This document shows positions 25,396 through 32,355 of a stretch of DNA of 32,355 bases, in pieces. The notes below the pieces were generated by a model. The model saw only the letters and a list, made by a program, of their open reading frames with translations. It made no database searches and had not been told where the DNA came from. Position 1 is the first letter of the stretch. Each line of letters starts with the position of its first letter. A program made the translations under genes and the position numbers. Source of the stretch: CAYNUJ01 sp964621225 (GTDB lineage: Bacteria; Bacteroidota; Ignavibacteria; Ignavibacteriales; Melioribacteraceae); the NCBI GenBank assembly GCA_964621225.1, contig CAZULK010000014.1:1-32355 (forward strand). Reading direction: 5' to 3'.

Positions 25396-26786
25396 TAGTT
25401 CAATTGTTGAAGGAAAAATATAGGAAGATTCATTTTATTGGAATAGGCGGAATAGGAATGAGCGGGCTGGCTAAATTCCTTATAGCTAAAGGTTTTCGGA
25501 TTACTGGCAGCGATATGTCTTCCAGTTTAATAACCAAAGAGCTTGCGGAATTAGGTGCTGGAATATTTATTGGACATTCCGCAGCGAATATTTCGGATCA
25601 AGACTTGGTGGTCTATTCTTCGGCTGTGAAAAATGATAATCCGGAAATGATTGAAGCAGCATCTAAAAATATTAAATGTATTAAGAGAGCTGTTTTACTT
25701 GCTGAATTATCCGGCGAAGGAATTACATTAGGTATTGCAGGCACCCACGGCAAAACGACAACATCGACTATGGTTGGAATTATTCTGGATAAAGCCGGGT
25801 TGGATCCGAATGTTTTTGTGGGTGGCATTGTCAAAGAGTTTGGTGATTCCAACGTTAGAATAGGATCCGGTAATTACAATGTGGTGGAAGCAGACGAATA
25901 CGACAGAACATTTTTAAAACTTAAACCCGATTATGCTATTGTAAATAATGTAGAAGCTGAGCATCTGGATATTTATGAAAATTACTCCAACGTTAAAAAT
26001 GCTTTTGTTGAGTATTTAAACAAATTACCTTTTTACGGAAAAGCTTTCATCAATTCCGATAACCCGGGTTGCTTGGAGGTGATTGAAGAAATAGATTGTG
26101 ATTTTACGACATTCGGAATGGAGTCCGGCGCTTATTATAAAGCTGAAAATTTAGTTGCAACCGACAAAGGCATGAAATTCGATTTGGTTTCGGATGAGGA
26201 AAGAATCGAAAATGTTGAGCTGGGAGTTTTCGGAAAACATAATGTTTACAATGCCTTGGGAGCAATGAGTTTATGTTTGGAGTTAGGAGTTGATCCCGAA
26301 ATAATTAAAGGAAGCTTGAGAGAATTCAAAGGGACGGAACGAAGATTCCAAATTTTAATGAATGACAAAATTCTTTTGGTGGATGATTATGCTCATCATC
26401 CTACCGAAGTTGAAGCTACGTTGCAAACAGCAAGAATGTTTAATAGAAGAGTGATCGCAATTTTTCAACCGCATTTGTTTAGCAGAACAAAGGATTTCTA
26501 TAAATCGTTTGCCGAGATTTTAGAAAAATATTCTGATATGATTTATTGTTTGGATGTTTATCCCGCAAGGGAAAAGCCAATTGAAGGTGTGACCGGAAAG
26601 ATGATTACCGGGCAAATTAATTCCCAAAATGCTGAGTTCATAGAAAATAATGAAGACATTTTCGATAAGTTGAATGCTGAATTACAAAATGGTGATATTG
26701 TAATATTTATGGGCGCAGGCAGCATTACTAATTTGGCAAAAATGACTATGGAAAAAATTAAGAACGGAGAAATAGTTATAAAATGA
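25392..26786 (+). CDS. murC: UDP-MurNAc:L-alanine ligase MurC
   Basis: A cytoplasmic ATP-dependent ligase that makes the first committed step of stem-peptide assembly. It has 464 residues. Signatures: HFIGIGGIGMSGLAKFL (14-30), the ATP loop GIAGTHGKTTT, VVEADEYDRTFL, DDYAHHPTEVEATL and FQPHLFSRTKDF. GGAG precedes the start within murG. It overlaps both neighbours by 4 bp (ATGA). In many bacteria murB and ddl follow murC; here ftsQ follows directly, so those functions must be encoded elsewhere. Confidence 0.98.
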   Translation: MIVQLLKEKYRKIHFIGIGGIGMSGLAKFLIAKGFRITGSDMSSSLITKELAELGAGIFIGHSAANISDQDLVVYSSAVKNDNPEMIEAASKNIKCIKRAVLLAELSGEGITLGIAGTHGKTTTSTMVGIILDKAGLDPNVFVGGIVKEFGDSNVRIGSGNYNVVEADEYDRTFLKLKPDYAIVNNVEAEHLDIYENYSNVKNAFVEYLNKLPFYGKAFINSDNPGCLEVIEEIDCDFTTFGMESGAYYKAENLVATDKGMKFDLVSDEERIENVELGVFGKHNVYNALGAMSLCLELGVDPEIIKGSLREFKGTERRFQILMNDKILLVDDYAHHPTEVEATLQTARMFNRRVIAIFQPHLFSRTKDFYKSFAEILEKYSDMIYCLDVYPAREKPIEGVTGKMITGQINSQNAEFIENNEDIFDKLNAELQNGDIVIFMGAGSITNLAKMTMEKIKNGEIVIK

Positions 26787-27538
26787 TTTCAAAAACTAAA
26801 ATAGGAATGATATCATTTTTATTGTTACTCGGTTTAGTAACATTATTCTATTTCTCCATGGACTTGGACAAGGAAATAAATATAAAATTCGTTGAAGTTG
26901 AAGGAAACAGATATTTAGAGAAAGACACATATATGAGTTTTGCCCGATTAAATAACGAAAACGCCTTGGAAGGCATTACTCTTGGGATGATAAAAGACAG
27001 ATTTGAAAAACATCCATACATAAAATATGTTGATGTTATTTATGAAGGAAACGGGAAAGTAAATGTTACGCTATACGAGAGAAATTTTAGAGAAATTGTA
27101 ATATCGGACGGAAACGAATATTTGGTGGACGAGAATTTAAGCATTTCTCCGTTGCTTTCTTTCACTAAGAATATCGATTTACCAATTATCATCGGTATTG
27201 ATAAAATTAAGAATAAAGCAGGTAGAAAAAGCATAAAAATGGCTGCCCAATTACTCGATGCTGCCGAGTTGTCCGATCCTCAGTTTGCTGCAGATATAGC
27301 AGAAATAGAATTGGCAAGCAAGGGTAATGTTATTATCCGTTTCCTTTACAATGATTTTGAATTACGATTAGGCAATGAAGATTTAATTTACAAAACAGCG
27401 GCATTCGGAAGTTTTTATTCCAAACTGAATGCAGATCAAAATGTTAAACAATTAGAGTATATCGATATGAGATTCGAAAACCAACTATGCCTTGGGTTCG
27501 AGACAGAGATACCATCAAACGGAGAAGGAAGATCATGA
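26783..27538 (+). CDS. ftsQ: Cell division protein FtsQ/DivIB-like
   Basis: A bitopic divisome protein of 251 residues. One transmembrane helix (about 7-25) is followed by a POTRA-like domain (INIKFVEVEGNRYLEKDTY to VNVTLYERNFREIV, about 33-110) and a beta-rich FtsQ domain. Sequence conservation in this family is low; the call rests on topology, POTRA pattern and position between murC and ftsA. In known systems it recruits the FtsL-FtsB complex and FtsW/FtsI. It overlaps murC by 4 bp and ftsA by 4 bp (ATGA). Confidence 0.92.
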   Translation: MISKTKIGMISFLLLLGLVTLFYFSMDLDKEINIKFVEVEGNRYLEKDTYMSFARLNNENALEGITLGMIKDRFEKHPYIKYVDVIYEGNGKVNVTLYERNFREIVISDGNEYLVDENLSISPLLSFTKNIDLPIIIGIDKIKNKAGRKSIKMAAQLLDAAELSDPQFAADIAEIELASKGNVIIRFLYNDFELRLGNEDLIYKTAAFGSFYSKLNADQNVKQLEYIDMRFENQLCLGFETEIPSNGEGRS

Positions 27539-28779
27539 GTGACAATATTGTTGCCGGATTGGACCTCGGTACAACCAAAGTAGGCGCGGTAATTGCCGAA
27601 CGCAAAGGGGATAGTGTAAATATCCTTGGATTCGGCGTCGTTCCTTCCGAGGGGTTGAATCGTGGGTTGGTCGCAAATATAGTTAAAACAGCGGATGCGG
27701 TTTCCAAAGCAATGGAAATAGCAACCAACAGAGCAGGTTTTGAGATTAAAGATCTTAACGTTGGTGTTGCCGGTGAACATATTAAAAGTTTAAGACATAG
27801 AAATTTTGTTACTATCAGTAATCCGGACAGAGAAATTACTCAGAGCGATATTGACAGAATAAAAGCTGACGTAAAAACTATTCCAATCCCGAGCGACAGA
27901 CAAATACTTCATATAATTCCTGAAGAATTTTCGGTGGATTACCAAGGCGGAATTGATAATCCGATAGGAATGTGCGGCTCAAGGTTGGAAGCTGTAAATC
28001 ACGTAGTCTTAGCTTCTATCCCCGCAATGCAGAATATTAAAAGATCTGTTGAAAAAGCTGGCTTTAACATTGCCAATTATGTGCTTCAACCGATTGCATC
28101 CAGCGAAGCGGTGTTGGAAGACAGCGAAAAAGATTTGGGTGTAGTGCTGATTGATATAGGCGGCGGAACAACCGATGTTGCGGTATTCCACGATAACGCT
28201 ATTAAACATACAAAAGTTTTTAGTATTGCAGGTAACCAGGTTACCAATGATATACGTGAATCTCTCGGTATCGTCACAGCCGAAGCGGAAAGAATTAAAA
28301 AAGAATTCGGATATGCAACACAAGAAAGTGTGATCAAAGAAGAAGACGTTTTCATTAAAAAAGCAGGTCCGCATGCAAACGTAAAGATAGATCATTCTTT
28401 ACTTGTACAAATCATTTATTTGAGAATGCGAGAACTTTTTTCACTTGTAGATAATGAATTGAGACAAACGGGATTCAAGAAAAAAATTAAAGCGGGAGTA
28501 GTTTTAACGGGAGGAGGTTCGCTCCTGCGTGGAATTACCGATTTGGCTCAAGAAGTTTTCGGATTACCGACCAGAATTGGATTGCCGCTTGATTTGGGAA
28601 GCGAAGGACTTTCAAACGAAATTTCTTCTCCCGAATTTGCCACGGTTTACGGTTTGGCAAAAGGTGTCCCCGGCATTGCATCGGCAGAAGCTCAAGTAAA
28701 CATAAAAGAGAAAAAGAAGAACAAACTCAAATTGAACAAGTTTTTTAAGAGTATACAAGATTTTTTTGATGAATTATAA
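27535..28779 (+). CDS. ftsA: Cell division protein FtsA
   Basis: An actin-like ATPase that tethers FtsZ to the inner membrane. The start at 27535 has GGAGAAGGA at 27521-27529 and forms the ATGA overlap with ftsQ, giving 414 residues. A longer in-frame start at 27487 would add 16 basic residues before the phosphate-1 motif and is rejected. Motifs: VAGLDLGTTKVGAVIAE, the 1C subdomain with ILHIIPEEFSVDYQGGIDNP, VVLIDIGGGTTDVAVF (phosphate 2) and VVLTGGGSLLRGI. The C-terminus has a basic linker then KLNKFFKSIQDFFDEL, an amphipathic helix fitting the known membrane-targeting sequence. Confidence 0.98.
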   Translation: MSDNIVAGLDLGTTKVGAVIAERKGDSVNILGFGVVPSEGLNRGLVANIVKTADAVSKAMEIATNRAGFEIKDLNVGVAGEHIKSLRHRNFVTISNPDREITQSDIDRIKADVKTIPIPSDRQILHIIPEEFSVDYQGGIDNPIGMCGSRLEAVNHVVLASIPAMQNIKRSVEKAGFNIANYVLQPIASSEAVLEDSEKDLGVVLIDIGGGTTDVAVFHDNAIKHTKVFSIAGNQVTNDIRESLGIVTAEAERIKKEFGYATQESVIKEEDVFIKKAGPHANVKIDHSLLVQIIYLRMRELFSLVDNELRQTGFKKKIKAGVVLTGGGSLLRGITDLAQEVFGLPTRIGLPLDLGSEGLSNEISSPEFATVYGLAKGVPGIASAEAQVNIKEKKKNKLKLNKFFKSIQDFFDEL

Positions 28780-28809
28780 AATATATTATACCACAACAAG
28801 GAGGAACTA

Positions 28810-30078
28810 ATGGGTAGATTTGCAACTATCGACAGAGAAGAACCTTTGTCTGCAAAACTGAAAGTAGTTGGTGTAGGCGGCGGTGGCTGCAACGCAATCG
28901 AAAGTATGATGAAACGCGGTCTTTCGGGTGTGCAATATGTTGCCGTCAATACCGATGCACAAGTACTTCAGAAAAGTAATGCAAATTACAAAATTCAAGT
29001 AGGCGTTAATCTTACAAAAGGACTGGGTGCCGGAGCAGATCCTAACGTAGGAAAAAAAGCCGTAGAAGAAGACAGAGAAAATATTGAACAAGTTCTTAAA
29101 GGCAGCGATATGGTGTTTGTTACCGCCGGTATGGGTGGCGGAACGGGTACCGGTGGCGCTGCTGTTGTGGCTTCCATTGCCCGTCAATTGGGTGCCCTTG
29201 TTATCGGTATTGTAACCAAACCATTTAAATGGGAAGGCAAACGCCGCATGAAAAATGCCGAAGAAGGTATTGACGAATTACGTCAATACGTCGACAGTTT
29301 AATTGTAATTCCTAACGACAGATTGATAAATATCCTTGATAAAGCGGTTTCTGCCAATGCTGCATTCGATAAACCGAACGAAGTTTTGTTTGAAGCAACG
29401 AGGGGAATCGCAGATATTATTACAATTCCCGGAATAATCAATGTAGACTTTGCAGATGTTCGCTCCGTGATGAAAGAATCGGGCGATGCATTGATGGGAT
29501 GCGGAATAGCAAGTGGCGAAAACCGCGCCGTAGAAGCGGCTCAAAAGGCAATTTCTTCACCACTGTTGGAAGGTGTGTCAATTAAAGGAGCCAAACAAAT
29601 TCTATTGAACGTTACCGGTTCATCCAATTTAACGATGGAAGAAATTTACAAAGGGAACGAAGTTATTTATAATTCCGCCGGAGAAGAAGCAAATGTTATT
29701 TTCGGTTGGGTTAACAAAGAAGATATGAACGAATATGTATCTTATACAGTAATAGCAACAGGATTCAATACAAAGCAACAAAGTGTTCCCGTTCCCGAAA
29801 TTAAGAAAAAAGAAAAAGAGATTGAAGAACCTTATCGCAAAGTTAGCGGAATGGAAGGAGGATACGACTTCAGAAACATTTCCGAAGATACTAATTTGGA
29901 AGAACCGACAATCTTCCGTGTACGTGGAACTAAAAACGTGATAAAAGGTGAGGAAGACGTTCCACACAGAAAAACACAATTGGATCAATTGGATGTGTTC
30001 GAGGAAACCAAGAAAAACGAACCTCCGCAAATTGACGAAGAAGATACTTCATCATTCTTGAGGATGATGATGGATTAA
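28810..30078 (+). CDS. ftsZ: Cell division GTPase FtsZ
   Basis: A tubulin-like GTPase forming the Z ring. It has 422 residues. AAGGAGG at 28799-28804 lies 5 nt before the ATG, the best Shine-Dalgarno of the operon and suited to high expression. Motifs: VGVGGGGCNAIESM (T1), VNTDAQVL, the GTP signature GMGGGTGTGG (107-116), and IVTKPFKWEGKRRMKNAEEG. The GTPase core ends near residue 320 and a charged linker of about 80 residues follows. The tail ends DEEDTSSFLRMMMD, where the conserved C-terminal peptide usually has D-(I/V)-P-x-F-L/I-R; the Pro is replaced by Ser here. A 30-bp gap separates it from ftsA, the only real gap in the cluster. Confidence 0.98.
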   Translation: MGRFATIDREEPLSAKLKVVGVGGGGCNAIESMMKRGLSGVQYVAVNTDAQVLQKSNANYKIQVGVNLTKGLGAGADPNVGKKAVEEDRENIEQVLKGSDMVFVTAGMGGGTGTGGAAVVASIARQLGALVIGIVTKPFKWEGKRRMKNAEEGIDELRQYVDSLIVIPNDRLINILDKAVSANAAFDKPNEVLFEATRGIADIITIPGIINVDFADVRSVMKESGDALMGCGIASGENRAVEAAQKAISSPLLEGVSIKGAKQILLNVTGSSNLTMEEIYKGNEVIYNSAGEEANVIFGWVNKEDMNEYVSYTVIATGFNTKQQSVPVPEIKKKEKEIEEPYRKVSGMEGGYDFRNISEDTNLEEPTIFRVRGTKNVIKGEEDVPHRKTQLDQLDVFEETKKNEPPQIDEEDTSSFLRMMMD

Positions 30079-30103
30079 GCTTAACACCCTATAAACATAT
30101 AAT
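30075..30103 (+). promoter_or_regulatory. Candidate promoter overlapping the ftsZ stop
   Basis: A perfect -10 TATAAT (30098-30103) is preceded after 17 bp by a weak -35 TTAAGC (30075-30080, 3 of 6 matches). The predicted start is near 30110, about 10 nt before the structured element. AT-rich intergenic DNA yields TATAAT by chance, so confidence is limited. Confidence 0.4.
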
Positions 30104-30109
30104 AACCGG

Positions 30110-30203
30110 CTTATATGACAAAAAGGCTGACATTGATTTCCAATCCTTGTTGTGGTAATTAAGGACCTCCTACACACGAAATCGGTCAGCCTTTTATTTT
30201 TTT
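30110..30203 (+). ncRNA. Nested hairpin plus U-tract after ftsZ: structured terminator or small RNA
   Basis: Outer stem: 30121-30131 (AAAAGGCTGAC) pairs perfectly with 30185-30195 (GTCAGCCTTTT). After an ATT/G internal loop the helix resumes as 30135-30140 (GATTTC) with 30178-30183 (GAAATC). Inside, 30144-30148 (TCCTT) pairs with 30161-30165 (AAGGA). An unpaired CCTCCT at 30166-30171 resembles the anti-Shine-Dalgarno end of 16S rRNA. T7 follows (30197-30203). The outer stem and U-tract would terminate the dcw transcript. The long, internally structured apical region is more than a terminator needs, which with the upstream TATAAT suggests a distinct RNA of about 90 nt. I do not recognise the family. 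The 5' end is a prediction. Confidence 0.5.
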
Positions 30204-30326
30204 GAACCAAATTAAATATTTTTTTAGTATAAATCAATTCCATAAATATTTATAGTCACCCGGAAATGGATAACGCAATTCTTAAATATTAGTTATATTT
30301 CATAACCAAAAGATAAGGTATTTAAA

Positions 30327-31049
30327 ATGAGAAAATTGTATTTCATATTCATATTTGCATTCGGTTTAACCTTGCATGCTCAAACAAATCAGATGGGATG
30401 GGTGGCAAAGTTCGGAGCCGCGGGTGGCTTCCAATCGTTTTACGTTATGCCTGAATTGAATGGAATGAATTCTTTGGCTAAACAATTCGGATTAAAAAAT
30501 CCCGCTGAAAATGGAGTTGTTACTTGGGGCGGAGGCGGTTATGCTTATGTGATGATTGTTCCGAATTTGAGAATGGGCGGAGTTGGATTCGGAGGTCAGT
30601 CTTCCGAAAAAGGTCTTGTGAACGGTTTGCAAAGGGAAATTGATTACTCTTTTGGCGCCGGTGCGTTCACTTTGGAATACAGTCTGCCGTTTATTAAAAA
30701 TATTGCGGTATCTATTGGAGCAATGATCGGAGGGGGAACTGCAACAATTGAACTCCATCAAAATGACGGAATAATTGACTGGAAAGAAGTTTGGAACGAA
30801 TTCGATTCGCCGAACAATTTTACTTCACATAAAATGGAGAATACATTTTTTACTTTTGCTCCTACATTGAATGTTGATATTCCGCTAACCCGTTTCGTTG
30901 CCTTTAGAGTAGGCGGCGGTTACATCCTTGCCTTAGGTAAAGATTGGACGGCGGATAACGGAATTGACATTGTAAATGTACCTAATAATTTAAATTCGAA
31001 TTCATTTTTTATTCAAACTGGGTTATATTTCGGATTCTTTGCATTTTAA
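30327..31049 (+). CDS. Secreted protein of unknown function, possible outer-membrane beta-barrel
   Basis: The function is not recognised. It has 240 residues with a signal peptide (MRKLYFIFIFAFGLTLHA, cleavage before QTN). The mature part is Gly- and aromatic-rich with alternating hydrophobic strands (VVTWGGGGYAYVMIVPNLRMGGVGFGG; VAFRVGGGYILALG) and ends in aromatic residues (FIQTGLYFGFFAF). A terminal Phe after such strands is typical of outer-membrane barrels inserted by BamA. AAGG at 30314-30317 lies 9 nt before the ATG. It is separated from ftsZ by a terminator-like element, so it is a new transcription unit. It sits 15 bp before rfbB, probably by chance of packing. Confidence 0.82.
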   Translation: MRKLYFIFIFAFGLTLHAQTNQMGWVAKFGAAGGFQSFYVMPELNGMNSLAKQFGLKNPAENGVVTWGGGGYAYVMIVPNLRMGGVGFGGQSSEKGLVNGLQREIDYSFGAGAFTLEYSLPFIKNIAVSIGAMIGGGTATIELHQNDGIIDWKEVWNEFDSPNNFTSHKMENTFFTFAPTLNVDIPLTRFVAFRVGGGYILALGKDWTADNGIDIVNVPNNLNSNSFFIQTGLYFGFFAF

Positions 31050-31064
31050 TTTAGGAGTTTTGAA

Positions 31065-32078
31065 TTGAAATCTGTTCTTGTTACCGGCGGTGCCGGTTTT
31101 ATCGGTAGCAATTTTATTAATCATATTTTAAGTAAGAGAGACGATTGGCAAATAGTAAATTTGGACAAGCTTACGTATGCCGGAAATCTCGAGAACTTAA
31201 AACCTTCTGAAAATAATCCCAACTACAACTTTGTTAAGGGTGATATTACCAACGGTGAGCTTGTAAATTATCTCTTCGAGAAATACAGATTCAATTATGT
31301 AATTAATTTTGCCGCCGAATCTCATGTGGACAGAAGTATTCTTGGCTCCGAAGTGTTTTTCAGAACGAATGTAATAGGAACGAATGTATTGTTGGAAGCC
31401 TCCAGAAGATTTGGAGTGGAAAAGTTTTTACAAGTTTCCACCGACGAGGTTTACGGAAGTTTGGGTCCCGAAGGTAAATTCAAGGAAACAACTCCGTTAT
31501 CACCGAACAGCCCCTATTCATCCAGCAAAGCCGGAGCGGACTTAATGGCTCTTTCTTTCGAGCATACTTACGGTGTTCCGGTAGTGATCACAAGATGTTC
31601 GAATAATTATGGGCCTCTTCAATTCCCGGAAAAGTTGATTCCACTGATGATAATAAATGCCATGCACGATAAACCTCTTCCGGTTTACGGCGACGGATTG
31701 AACGTAAGGGATTGGATTTATGTTATAGATCATAACCGAGCGGTGGAAACCGTTCTGGAAAAAGGAAAAATTGGAGAAGTTTATAACGTTGGTGCAAAGC
31801 AGGAAATGAAGAATATCGAAATTGTTAAACTTATACTCGATATTCTTGGCAAGAGCGAAGATTTGATTACCTTTGTTAAAGATAGACCCGGACACGACAG
31901 AAGATATGCAATAGATAACACAAAAATTGAAACCGAACTTGGCTGGGAGCCTGAATTCAGGTTTGAACAAGCCATTGTGGAAACTGTTGAATGGTATAAG
32001 AATAATAAAGCCTGGTGGGAAAGAATAATATCTGGTGAATATCAAAATTATTATCAAATGCAGTACGGTAATAAATAA
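31065..32078 (+). CDS. rfbB: dTDP-glucose 4,6-dehydratase (TTG start)
   Basis: An extended-SDR enzyme that converts dTDP-glucose to dTDP-4-keto-6-deoxyglucose, the entry to dTDP-rhamnose and related sugars for LPS or exopolysaccharide. It has 337 residues. NAD-binding VTGGAGFIGSNFI at the N-terminus, the catalytic set Thr126-Asp127-Glu128 (STDEVYGS), YSSSK with Tyr151 and Lys155, and RCSNNYGPLQFPEKLIPL are all family-typical. The start is TTG at 31065 with AGGAG at 31053-31057, 7 nt away; no ATG is present nearby in frame. The usual partners rfbA, rfbC and rfbD are not seen in the window. Confidence 0.96.
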   Translation: MKSVLVTGGAGFIGSNFINHILSKRDDWQIVNLDKLTYAGNLENLKPSENNPNYNFVKGDITNGELVNYLFEKYRFNYVINFAAESHVDRSILGSEVFFRTNVIGTNVLLEASRRFGVEKFLQVSTDEVYGSLGPEGKFKETTPLSPNSPYSSSKAGADLMALSFEHTYGVPVVITRCSNNYGPLQFPEKLIPLMIINAMHDKPLPVYGDGLNVRDWIYVIDHNRAVETVLEKGKIGEVYNVGAKQEMKNIEIVKLILDILGKSEDLITFVKDRPGHDRRYAIDNTKIETELGWEPEFRFEQAIVETVEWYKNNKAWWERIISGEYQNYYQMQYGNK

Positions 32079-32148
32079 TACTTCCGTGCATTTGTTTATA
32101 AGATGATTAAATAAAAATTAAAATTAATTTAGATCGGTTAGTTAGAAT

Positions 32149-32355
32149 ATGAAAAAAATAATTTTGTCTTTGTTACTAATAAGCGGTTTGGCTTTTGCTC
32201 AAGTTGATGAATCATCCGTAAATCAGATGATGAGTTTGAGCGCTATTAGTGTAACTATTGGCGGTGAATTTATTGTGAACGGAACATTCCCCGCTTCGTC
32301 TACCGAAAGAGTAGATCAATTTATTACCAGAATTTTTAACGAAGCTAAACTGCAA
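32149..32355 (+). CDS. Exported protein, N-terminal fragment (possible SLBB / polysaccharide-export type), cut by window end
   Basis: The first 69 codons of a gene that runs off the window. A clear signal peptide (MKKIILSLLLISGLAFA, cleavage before QVDES) is followed by MSLSAISVTIGGEFIVNGTF. ISVTIGGEFIVNGTFPAS is reminiscent of an SLBB-type beta-grasp segment found in polysaccharide export proteins, which would suit the rfbB neighbour. With so little sequence this is a suggestion only. No clear Shine-Dalgarno precedes the ATG, and the 70-bp gap after rfbB shows no terminator. Confidence 0.7.
   Translation, partial: MKKIILSLLLISGLAFAQVDESSVNQMMSLSAISVTIGGEFIVNGTFPASSTERVDQFITRIFNEAKLQ

Noticed and set aside
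27487..27534. Upstream ATG that would extend FtsA by 16 residues
   Set aside because: The ATG at 27535 has GGAGAAGGA and the ATGA overlap, and FtsA proteins normally begin a few residues before the LDLGTTK motif.
28009..28395. 128-codon minus-strand open frame inside ftsA (and similar ones in ftsZ)
   Set aside because: Cys/Phe-rich composition is typical of the antisense of conserved genes; there is no supporting motif.
30110..30203. SRP RNA, 6S RNA or tmRNA as identity of the post-ftsZ element
   Set aside because: None of the conserved cores is present: no SRP apical loop, no 6S-type open bubble of the right length, no tRNA-like ends or tag frame.
30242..30253. ATAAATATTTAT palindrome upstream of the secreted protein gene
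   Set aside because: Short, purely AT palindromes are expected by chance in AT-rich intergenic DNA, and no flanking symmetry extends it.
31542..32057. 171-codon minus-strand open frame inside rfbB
   Set aside because: It lies entirely antisense to a well-conserved enzyme gene, has no recognisable domain and no ribosome-binding signal.
1..32355. CRISPR arrays, insertion sequences, prophage genes, attachment sites
   Set aside because: No regularly spaced repeats, transposase or integrase motifs were found on reading both strands; all long frames belong to housekeeping or signalling genes.

Overview
The window looks like the chromosome of a low-GC member of the Bacteroidota/Chlorobi superphylum, most likely an Ignavibacteria-type bacterium. 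This is inferred from the AT-rich coding sequence, the arrangement of the dcw (division and cell wall) cluster without murB or ddl, a PASTA-tailed FtsI, the tiny COX24/AURKAIP1-type protein and the mix of genes with and without Shine-Dalgarno sites. No mobile elements, CRISPR arrays, integrases or signs of recent transfer were seen.

Layout. 1-8936 (+): the 3' part of an NtrY-like membrane histidine kinase, an AddA/RecB-like helicase-nuclease, a lipoprotein N-acetylmuramoyl-L-alanine amidase, oligoendopeptidase F and an IMPDH/GMP-reductase family enzyme. 8949-10190 (-): two paralogous small membrane-anchored proteins of unknown function. 10441-11649 (+): an HU/IHF-type DNA-binding protein, a zinc-ribbon/TPR membrane protein, a 31-residue COX24-like ribosome-associated protein and tRNA-Thr(CGT). 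11651-14035 (-): a cytoplasmic PAS/GAF histidine kinase that ends one base from the tRNA.

14237-30078 (+) is a complete, almost gapless dcw cluster: mraZ-rsmH-ftsL-ftsI-murE-murF-mraY-murD-ftsW-murG-murC-ftsQ-ftsA-ftsZ. Nearly every junction overlaps (often ATGA), so the genes from mraZ to ftsA are probably translationally coupled on one transcript. It starts from a TTGACA promoter followed by two 10-bp repeats that look like MraZ operator boxes. The cluster makes the UDP-MurNAc-pentapeptide (MurC, D, E, F), lipid I and II (MraY, MurG), the septal synthase (FtsW/FtsI) and the Z-ring core (FtsA, FtsZ, FtsQ, FtsL).

Downstream of ftsZ is a compact locus with its own TATAAT -10 box, a long nested hairpin and a U-tract. 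It is either an elaborate terminator or an undescribed RNA of about 90 nt. The window closes with a secreted protein of unknown function, dTDP-glucose 4,6-dehydratase (rfbB) and the start of an exported protein that may belong to polysaccharide export.

The three largest gene-free stretches are 10191-10440, 14036-14236 and 30079-30326. All are under 300 bases, and the signals seen in them are listed. Nothing in the window is a clear new multi-gene system. The best leads are the post-ftsZ RNA element, the A17 tract inside the helicase gene, and the paired anchor proteins.
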